A DNA stretch of 64,000 bases from Delia radicum. Taxonomy: Eukaryota; Arthropoda; Insecta; Diptera; Anthomyiidae. The stretch's first letter is position 1; each line of letters starts with the position of its first letter. The notes beneath the pieces are model-generated. The model searched no databases, was not told where the DNA came from, and saw only the letters and a program-made list of their open reading frames with translations. The translations under genes and the position numbers were made by a program. The DNA lies in the NCBI GenBank assembly GCA_021234595.1, contig CM037855.1, forward strand, positions 22,631,597-22,695,596, given 5' to 3'. Positions 56,511-64,000 of this stretch are shown in pieces.

Positions 56511-57380
56511 ATTACATTAGCAGATGAAGATATTTTTTTATATACACTCTCATGAAAATTCGAATATTTTATCCAACAGCAACCAAATCAAAAAATTTTA
56601 AAATCGGTTAAATCCAAAAAATTTAAATAAAGATTTATCTATAAAATTGTAAAATTAAAATTTTTAAAAAACATTCAACCGTTTAGGGAACATATTCAAT
56701 TTAGGGCACTATATCTACAAAGTTTGGTTGAAAAATATTCAGCGGATCTAACGTGTCCTTAATAAGTAAAAAAAATCCATCTACACTCCAACCTCATGTA
56801 CGTTGATACATATATGAAGAGAATATAAGCCTAGTTGAGTAGATTATTTACTAAACAAATTTTTTTTTTTAAAGACTCCTTAATATAGGCTATTAAAATT
56901 TGCTTGTGTTTGCTGTTGCTGTTGCTATTGCTGTGCTGTTATTTTTATTACCATTATTGTTGATTTTTATTTTGCAGTATGTAGTTTTTTGTTCTATTCT
57001 AATCGATTAACTTTTCTCACATTTACCATAAACGCACACATACATATACGTAGCTTAATTTAATACTATTAAATAATTTAATATGTTCGTGTGTGTGTGT
57101 GTGCGTAAGGTATTATGTGTTGTGTTGACAATTTCATTTTCAGATTTAATTAAAAATTTTTAAAATTTAGACTTAAGGCATATGTTATTAAACATATGGA
57201 TTAAGATCTCCCTTAGGTTATGAAAAGTCGAATTAGAATTCTAAAAATATCACCCGATTTTGATTTAAATTAATTTGTTTACATTCGATAAAATAAAATA
57301 CTGCAAAATTTAGATAGGACATTACAAAATGTAATTAAAATCGTAAACTCGATTTTTGAGACAAAAAATTATCAATTTTT
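56511..57380. other. Non-coding with low-complexity words
   Basis: A block shared with 35.0 kb (56700-56775), TTGCTG triplets near 56915-56935 and a GT microsatellite near 57085-57105. No gene. Confidence 0.4.
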
Positions 57381-57387
57381 AAAATGC

Positions 57388-58487
57388 GCTGTTGAAAACC
57401 GACATGCATGGATCGATCCATACATGAGCACTCATGCTTCATACACGTACACATGCATCTATACTTGATTCATATATGTTCATAAATGATTCATATACTT
57501 TCATATATGTTTATGTTATTTCATTAACGAAAGTTGAGGTAGTATTTACATATATGTATAATCATACATGTCCGTACATGGTCATATGTGTACATTAACG
57601 AACATTGAGGTAATATTTACATGTATAATCACTAGGCCGGGTCGATTTGTATGGAGGCAAAAAAATCGCTCAACGTTCAAGGAAAATCGTATTCTAGGGA
57701 TCAAAATAAGAAACTTTGCCGAAGGAACCATACCACTAAAACGAATTCTGATGTCCCGACTTTTGACCCGTAGGGTCAAATTTTGAAAAATTCCACTTTG
57801 ACCCATTTAGAGTGCATCAATCGAATCCAACCCAATCGAATATAATTTATACATTCATCTGTTAGGGCGTCTTCCGGAGAAGAAATAGAGACCCTAATCG
57901 TGGTAAGATTCCTCCTACTTTCTGAAATATCTCTATCCCGAGATTTGGACATTTTGTATAAAAACACGGCTAAAAAGGCCCTCTTTCAACTTAAATTTTA
58001 ATCCCGTAACGGTCACCTAGAATGATGATTTATGCATTAATCTGCTAGCGCGTCTCCTGGAGAAGAAGTAGCTCCCATAATCTTGGAGAGATTCCTCCTA
58101 CTTTCTGAAATATCAAAGTGGGCTTTTTCAAAATTTTACCCAACGGGTCAAAGTCGGGACATCAGAATTCGTTTTAGAGGTATGGTTCCTTCGGCAAAGT
58201 TTCTTATTTTGATCCCTAGAATACGATTTTCCTTGAACGTTGAGCGATTTTTTTTGCCTCCCTACAAATCGACCGGCCCTAATGTCCATACATGGTCATA
58301 TGAGTACATTAACGAAAATTGAGGTAATATTTACATGAATAATCACATATGAACACATATGGTCATATCTGAATCCTATATGGGGGTATATGGACATGTA
58401 TGACATCGAATGACTTCATATATGACCATGAATGAGTTCATACATGTTCATAAATTGATGTATATATGTTGGTTTTTAACCGGGTAG
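57388..58487. mobile_element. ATACATG-rich MITE, copy 2, split by a foldback
   Basis: Left end: TGTTGAAAACCGACATGCAT. Opposite strand of the right end: CTACCCGGTTAAAAACCAAC, then ATATATACATC. Tandem units GTACATTAACGAA-TTGAGGTA-TATTTACATG-TATAATCA-ATGTCC-TACATGGTCATATG occur three times (about 57525, 57590 and 58307). The second unit is split by the element at 57635-58279. Confidence 0.7.
57635..58279. mobile_element. Foldback MITE, 645 bp, TA target duplication
   Basis: TA on both sides (57633-57634 and 58280-58281). Inverted arms of about 150 bp: GGCCGGGTCGATTTGTATGG / GGGCCGGTCGATTTGTAGGG ends, then AAAAATCGCTCAACGTTCAA, GGATCAAAATAAGAAACTTT and GCCGAAGGAACCATACC in both arms. The middle has a direct duplication around CGTCTTCCGGAGAAGAA / CGTCTCCTGGAGAAGAA, then GATTCCTCCTACTTTCTGAA. 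The open frames on both strands are arm by-products. GC-richer than its host. Confidence 0.88.
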
Positions 58488-58970
58488 GATATTTATTTGA
58501 AGAACTTTTTTAATAATTGAAATTTAAAAAATAAAACTTTTATAAAATCACCGTCCGAGTAAATACGTTTGTACATATATAATAATACATTATTTTATAT
58601 ACACTTATATGTTCTTGTCTGCCAGTGTATTTAACCGGACATAATTATAAAAATTCATAAATATAATTTTTTGAAAAATTTTAATATGATGTCATATATA
58701 TTTGCGTCTTATCGCATCTCGATCAATATATAATTGTATATTGCATTTAGAATTAGATCAAATTAATCTAATTAAATGCGTCGTTGTGTACAAATACAAA
58801 ATAATATACATTTAGATATGTGGGAAACTCTGTAAATGAAACTTTGTCAAATAATATTTTGTCAAATAATTTTAGATAAGTCGTTTGTAAGTTTTTTCAA
58901 AAATCAGTTCGTTTTTTAAATAAAAAATATAAAAAAATAAAATTTCGTATTTGTTAATTTTATAATTGGA
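58488..58970. other. Non-coding stretch, nothing recognised
   Basis: AT-rich sequence with ATATAT words. Confidence 0.4.
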
Positions 58971-58971
58971 G

Positions 58972-59734
58972 TGACTGACGTCAACAATCAAAAACCTCCA
59001 TTTGAACAATCTGCGTAGACCAAGAGAAGGAGTTAACAGAATATCGCCATAAGTATTGATGGTTGTATTATTTGCAGCAAAAAGCTTGAACTCAGCTGGT
59101 CGTGATGATTTATTTTTCGGCAAAATGGAAACATCAGCACCAGTATCCACCAAAAACTTTTTGCTTAGTTCTTTGTCATAAACAAACAGGCGATTGGTTT
59201 TTTGCTCCCGGTCACTTGCTCCATCTAGTGACCGGCTTGAAAGTTTCCCGAATTGTTACGGAAGCTACATGGAGATCTGCACTTTCGAGCATTAACACAA
59301 AAGCGTTTGTGATAATAACAATATCCGGAAGATGGTGAAACTGATCGGTGCCTAGATGAGCGTTGTTTGGATAAGGAATGTTTACCTTTTAATTCTGCCA
59401 CCATGACTGTAAGCTCCGATAATTGGTGTTTAATGCTATATATTTAAGAGACTGACGGAACAGTTGCAATTAAGGCTGTACTTACTGCGGAAGTTTCAAA
59501 AATTCGATCAGCAATTTTGGCCAGATTCTGTAAAGATTCCGATGAAGCAGTGATAATGAGATGAGAGGGAAGTCGTTGTAACCAAATAGTTTTCAAAAAA
59601 TCGTCGTTAACATTGTTGTTGGTTAGCAATCGCATCTCTCGAAGTAATTGAGAAGGTTTTTTGTTGCCAATTTCCGCAGATGACAATAATTCCTTAACAC
59701 GACGCACAGTGCTTTGTCCCGTAGCAAAAATCAA
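58972..59734 (-). pseudogene. Ty3/Gypsy gag-protease relic, CsRn1/Kabuki-like
   Basis: Minus strand. The Gag part contains a capsid C-terminal-like stretch (KPSQLLREMRLLTNNNVNDD, FLKTIWLQRLPSHL), an in-frame TAA just after TVPSVS (at about 59444), and then a zinc knuckle CYYHKRF-(8)-C-(3)-C in Cys-His-Cys-Cys order, stop at 59225-59227. Cys-His-Cys-Cys Gag knuckles are characteristic of the CsRn1/Kabuki group. The protease part is in another frame: FLVDTGADVSILP (catalytic DTG at 59139-59147), FKLFAANNTTINTYGDILL, RLFKWRFLIVDVS, after which homology ends near 58975. LTRs, reverse transcriptase and integrase are absent. The Gag N-terminus is also missing. A dead fragment. Confidence 0.85.
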
Positions 59735-59739
59735 AAATA

Positions 59740-62083
59740 AAACTGTGTCTCAGATTTTGATGAAAGATACCTTAGTCGACAGATTATAAAGTAATTAAAA
59801 AAAAAAGATGTATTTTTTTTTGATTTGACTCATTTTGACGCCACCAGAGGGCGCCAAACTCGGAGAATTTTTGTATGTAAATGTTATTAAAAAAATTGTT
59901 GATTTTTATGTTTTACAAAAATAATTGCTTAAAATTCACTTTTTGAGATAACATCTTTATTTTTGCACATTTAAGTTACTGAGAATATTTTCAATAAAAA
60001 AAAAAATATTTTTTGTGCAAAAAAATTTAAAATATGAGTTTTGTGTATATTTGAAATACTATATTTTTTTTGTTCACAGGTTTTTATTACGAAATTTTGA
60101 TGGAATATTAAAAAAATACATGTAAAAAAAAAATTTTTTTTAATTTTTCTTAGAAAGCCTATACCTATGTGTACTATTAACATTAAAGATAAGTTGCCCT
60201 TTTTAACAAGAACTATTTTATATATTTTTTTTAAATTGTACCCTAAACCTGAGTTTTGGAACTATAAATATGGTGGTTTGCAATAATAGCTGTCACATTT
60301 TACTTTTGTTATAAAACTATTAGTTTTTTTTTTAATTTAAACAAGAAAATATATTCGATTTAGAAAAAAAAATTTTATAAGTCAATATAAAAATGTTTTA
60401 TTGTTTATAGGCGTTGCAAGTTAGCTAATTTTTAGTAAAAACCCAAAAAAATTTTAAAGTTTGGTAAAATATTTAAAAAATACATGTATTCCGTATTTTT
60501 TTATTTTCTTTTCCTGGTTAGGTTTGACCTTTGTCTGTTAGAAAAAAATTTAAAAAGATGCCCTATCGGACGATAATTATGTTTTTTGTCGTTTTTTGTA
60601 ACACCTAAAATCATTATATTTGTACTAAAACTTAAGCAAACAATATCGTATCTGTTATATTTATTTATTACTTTTTTTTTGTTTTATGATATATCTGATA
60701 CGTTACAAAACAAATTTTGTAATTTTGTACTCAAATATATACAAATAATTTTATAATAATCATATAATTTTTTGAATTTTTTTTTTTTTTTTTGGTTATT
60801 TTTATGTAAAATATTTATATAGTACATTTATAAATGCAATTTGTAACAATTAAATAATTCGTAATGTATAAAAAGCTACTTTAAGATACCGAAAAAGCTA
60901 TAAAACACCAAAATGCATATCTTCCCGCAAAATGATTTAAATAACACTAAATTGGCTACACTAGTATTAATAAATAAACTTCAACTCTTTTCTTCTTATA
61001 ACCTCTTTACCAAGGTGCATTTAAATTGTATCAAGCTCTTTACTTAATTAATATTTTTGTTATAATTTCTCTCTCTCACAAATCTTTCTTTAAATGTTAA
61101 CAACAAAATATTTAGAACAAAACAAAAGTACAAACAATTTAAAATATTGAAATGCTTTACATTCTTTAACCGTCATACACATATTCAAAAATCATAACGT
61201 AAACACATTGTGATAGTCAATTTTGACTTAGAAGTAAATAAATTAATATTATTTTATATCGAAAAATTTAATAATATTATATGTTAAACAGAATCACTTA
61301 ATAGTATTTTTTGTTATTTTTTTTTCCTAAACTTATGTATTAATATGTTTAGTTTTGATTTATGCATAAATGATTTGCAAATTTTAATATTAAACTTATA
61401 TGCTTTTTGGCAAAAAGTTTAATAATCTAGCTTTAAAATCAAAGAAAAGATATTGGTGGTACTAATTGAGTACAATAATGTATAAAAGGTTTTCGAAAAA
61501 GTAATAGCATTTCCGAATGAATTATTAAAGACCATATATTTTATTAGAATTAAATAGCTTAAAAATGCATTGAGGAATACAAATGGTATTCTTATCAATA
61601 GACCCAATAATAAAGCTGCTAGAGCTAGACGCAGTAAAACTTTTTGATTACCATTGCGTGCGTTAGGGTTAAACTAATCTTAGCCGTTATTTTGTACTTT
61701 ACAACAGCCCAAGTAAAAAAGTATGAATTCATGTATTGTAATGTCCTATTGTGTATGCATTGATTTAGATACATGTTGTAATTTTCAAATTAATCACGAC
61801 ATTAAACTGTATGAAGCTATATTTTTTTACGTGAAATTAGATTTAACCATGATCAATTAATTTAAATTTAATTTGACACAATTTGATTTTCTTATTTTTT
61901 AAATAAAATTATGTACATTTTTTTTTAATTGGGTAGTGCAAAATTATGAAGAGCTAGGTCAGTTTAAATTTATCAATTTGTTCAGTGCAGTGAATTATAA
62001 TATCAAGTTGTTTTAATAAATTTAAAAACATAATTTAATAGTTTTTTATTAAAGTAAATTAAATAGTGTTAATAATTATTGTA
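59740..62083. other. AT-rich non-coding stretch upstream of the Transib gene
   Basis: Long A/T runs and no open frame of interest (two short minus frames lack motifs). I looked for a Transib 5' terminus (CAC-RTG start, as in RAG recombination signals). CACATTGTGATAG near 61204 is the nearest word, but it does not fit the consensus well and has no clear target duplication. The 5' end of the element is therefore unknown. Confidence 0.4.
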
Positions 62084-62356
62084 ATGACTTTGATTTTAAG
62101 AAATTTAGATTTGGTTGATTGTTGGTTATCCGCACTTCCTCATAACAGAGTACCTCTTCTAAAAAAGTTTGTAGAAGACAAAATTGGTATATCAAATTTT
62201 AAAAAGCTGAATTTAATAAAAAAAATTGAGATTTTTAGTTATAAAATGAGTGAATATTGGAAAGCGAGTAAATATTCCCGAAGTAAACTTGAAAATAAAT
62301 ATTCGAAATGGTTGAGTTGGGCGGTTTTCAATCCCGATGATTTAATGACAGATGAT
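62084..62356 (+). CDS. Transib transposase, exon 1
   Basis: Start ATG at 62084 (the frame is open a little further upstream without an ATG). It encodes 91 residues, with KKFVEDKIGISNFKKLNL and, near the end, SEYWKASKYSRSKLENKYSK then WLSWAVFNPDDL. The Trp/Lys-rich pattern resembles the N-terminal part of other Transib transposases. The exon ends in GATGAT|GTAAGT, a consensus donor at 62357-62362, in phase 0. The assignment as an exon of this gene rests on spacing, strand and splice signals. Confidence 0.75.
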
Positions 62357-62413
62357 GTAAGTTTTTTATATAAATTATGAAAAAAAAAATTTACAAAAAT
62401 AATTTGTTTATAG
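62357..62413 (+). other. Intron 1 of the Transib gene, 57 bp
   Basis: GTAAGT donor and a TTTATAG acceptor after an AT-rich tract. The length is typical for a short insect intron. After splicing the reading frame continues QPSTSKMCRKILDAK, then meets the A-run discussed with exon 2. Confidence 0.7.
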
Positions 62414-63322
62414 CAACCTAGCACAAGTAAAATGTGCCGTAAAATATTGGATGCAAAAAAAAAACAAACCAACAGGAGCAGCACCAACAACAGCAGTAAC
62501 ATCAGGTGAAACATCGAAAGTAGAAATGGAAACAACAACAATGATCGAAGCATCAACAGCAACATTAGAAACAACTACATTAATGGAAACAAAACGAAAA
62601 ACAGGAAGACCAACTAAAGCAACGGTCGAAACAACAAAATCAACAAAACGTAAACGAGGTAGACCGACTAAATCAATGGTCGAAGCAGCAACAGCAACAG
62701 GAACAGAAACAGAAACAGCAATACCAGAAAGAGCAATATTACAAACAGCAACATTAGAAACAACTACAACCACACAATCAACAAAGAAACGAGGAAGACC
62801 TACAAAACTATTTCATGAGTCTTCAAGATGGGTAAAAAATCGCAGAATTTCAGAACTGATTGAAAAATATTCTCTTCAAGAATTAGAATATGCAGTTCAG
62901 AAATTAAAAAAAACTACAAGTCATCAAAGCATCAAAAAAAGTTTTCTGCCTTCTGAAGCTTTGGCTTTATATATTGATTTAGACCTTTCCGAAAGAAAGT
63001 ATAATACCCTTCGCCATACAATAAACAGTTTACATCCAAACTGTTTGCCCTCGTTATATGCGTTGCAAAGTGAAAAACAAAAAATTGTTCCATATTTTAC
63101 GGCAACAGAAACATCAGCAGCAGTTAATTTGAAATCAATAATGCGCAGAACAGCCGAAGGATTAATTGAAATATGTGATGAGCCAGATGATTTATCGAAA
63201 TTGTCTGTAATTTGTAAGTGGGGTATGGACGGAAGTTCTGGACATAGCAGATATAAACAAAAATTTTCCGATGATACCCAAACTGATGAATTCATGTTTT
63301 TTATAGCATTTGTACCACTTAA
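62414..63322 (+). CDS. Transib transposase, exon 2 (AT-hooks and first catalytic Asp)
   Basis: The exon begins QPSTSKMCRKILDAK; a run of ten A (62455-62464) then puts the rest one base out of frame, where nine A would join smoothly. Next come three AT-hook-like motifs, KTGRPTK, KRGRPTK and KRGRPTK (about 62600, 62655 and 62790), in Thr/Ala-rich linkers. The third is followed by LFHESSRWVKNRRISELIEK, corresponding in position to the RAG1 nonamer-binding region. Then SEALALYIDLDLSERKYNTL, and ICKWGMDGSSGHSRYKQKF with the first catalytic Asp at 63228-63230. The exon ends VPL plus two bases before GTAAGT (63323). Confidence 0.88.
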
Positions 63323-63407
63323 GTAAGTACCACTAAATTCTAACTATCAAGCTTTATAAAATCTTGAGTTTTACGAAGTTAATCTTAATCTTATACTCTT
63401 ATTTAAG
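63323..63407 (+). other. Intron 2 of the Transib gene, 85 bp
   Basis: GTAAGT donor and a TTATTTAAG acceptor. Splicing completes the split codon as AAA (Lys) and joins VPLK to MINMTTQKEIWTNKVASSTH in frame. Confidence 0.8.
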
Positions 63408-64000
63408 AATGATTAACATGACAACACAGAAGGAAATTTGGACAAACAAAGTTGCAAGTTCGACCCATTATTGTAGGCCAATAAAATTTCTTTTAGCTAA
63501 AGAAAATGCTGTACTAGTTATGGAGGAGTATAATTTAATAAATACAGCTATTGAAAATATTGAAACCGTGATTATCGAAAAGAATGGCAAAGTTATAGAA
63601 ATTGTTTTCGACATGCATTGTACTATGATAGACGGATCAGTGGCAAATATACTAACCAATACAAATTCAGCAAGTCGGTGTTTTATATGTAAATCAAGTC
63701 CTACAGAAATGAACAACATGGACTTTGTTAGAGAACCAGATGTAAATAGTTTTAAATTTGGACTTTCTACGTTGCATTCCTGGATACGTTTTTTGGAATG
63801 TGTCTTACATATCGCATATCGTCTTAGTTTCAAAAAATGGCGCGTTAGTGACGAAACTAGAGAAGAGTTTTTAGAAACAAAAAAAAGAATTCAACATGAA
63901 TTTAAAGTAAAAATGGGATTAATGATTGATCAAGTCAAATCTGGATTTGGCACAACAAACGATGGCAATACTGCTCGGCGATTTTTTGCCAACAGTTCTT
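63408..64000 (+). CDS. Transib transposase, exon 3 (second Asp, zinc pair), runs off the window
   Basis: Open without a stop to the last base. Motifs in order: IWTNKVASSTHYCRPIKF; CTMIDGSVANIL with the second catalytic Asp at 63631-63633; SRCFICKSSPTEM with the Cys pair at 63679-63690, matching the zinc-binding CxxC of RAG1/Transib; FGLSTLHSWIRFLECVLHIA; and SGFGTTNDGNTARRFFANS. The last is a strongly conserved Transib block. The third catalytic Glu and the downstream histidines lie beyond the window. The family is the DDE transposase from which the RAG1 recombinase derives. It acts in the nucleus, cutting at terminal repeats. Activity cannot be judged from this part alone. Confidence 0.93.

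Noticed and set aside
61204..61220. CACATTGTGATAG as a possible Transib 5' terminus
   Set aside because: It departs from the CAC-RTG consensus, has no target duplication and no spacer/nonamer-like pattern that I can support.
62408..62773. 121-codon and 111-codon minus-strand frames opposite the Transib gene
   Set aside because: They mirror the Thr/Ala-rich coding repeats of the plus strand.
1..64000. CRISPR arrays, bacterial operons, rRNA genes
   Set aside because: No regularly spaced direct repeats with unique spacers, no bacterial-style gene packing and no rRNA-like sequence seen.

Overview
The window is strongly AT-rich, repeat-dominated eukaryotic DNA, most likely from an insect and probably a fly. 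The basis is intron-bearing coding sequence, eukaryote-type tRNA genes, and element types common in Diptera (mariner, Jockey and I/LOA-like non-LTR elements, CsRn1/Kabuki-like Ty3/Gypsy, hAT, piggyBac and Transib). I found no convincing host protein-coding exon in 64 kb. Two runs of exactly 100 N (24709-24808 and 55488-55587) are assembly gaps.

Layout. 1-6.3 kb: old, somewhat less AT-rich sequence with degenerate tandem duplications and two small foldback sequences. 6.3-24.6 kb: short inverted-repeat elements, often nested. These include an I/LOA-type LINE tail inside a CACTCA-ended element (10.4-11.9 kb), a hAT foldback with CGG-rich ends inside a minisatellite (14.2-15.5 kb), a mariner C-terminal relic (15.8 kb), a long foldback inside a tandem triplication (17.4-18.5 kb), a Tc1/IS630-type deletion derivative (20.2-20.8 kb) and a hAT element (23.4-23.8 kb). 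24.9-25.3 kb: two tRNA genes (initiator Met with an enlarged anticodon loop, and Ala-TGC). 26-35 kb: long hairpins, a pogo-like MITE, two copies of one mariner-derived MITE, and a foldback carrying hammerhead-like motifs. 37-51 kb: a tRNA-like relic, tRNA-Lys-TTT, more MITEs and a piggyBac-type MITE. 52.1-53.6 kb: a nearly complete but dead mariner holding a nested MITE. 54.1-55.3 kb: a 5'-truncated Jockey-clade LINE flanked by a 64-bp direct repeat. 57.4-58.5 kb: a MITE containing another foldback. 59 kb: a Ty3/Gypsy gag-pro relic. 62.1 kb to the window end: a Transib (RAG1-related) transposase gene.

Most notable. (1) Five sequences at 21.1, 21.5, 34.0, 34.4 and 41.0 kb fit a type I hammerhead ribozyme: helix I GGGTT/AACCT, CTGATGA, a 5-bp helix II, GAAA and a palindromic helix III. 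Two pairs are tandem, 386 and 377 bp apart. This is the organisation of Penelope-like element pLTRs or animal retrozymes. (2) The Transib gene keeps its first two catalytic Asp residues, a CxxC zinc pair and three AT-hook-like GRPTK motifs; it runs off the window end. (3) Several insertions have exact target duplications, and two have paralogous empty sites visible in the window, so the order of insertion can be read directly.
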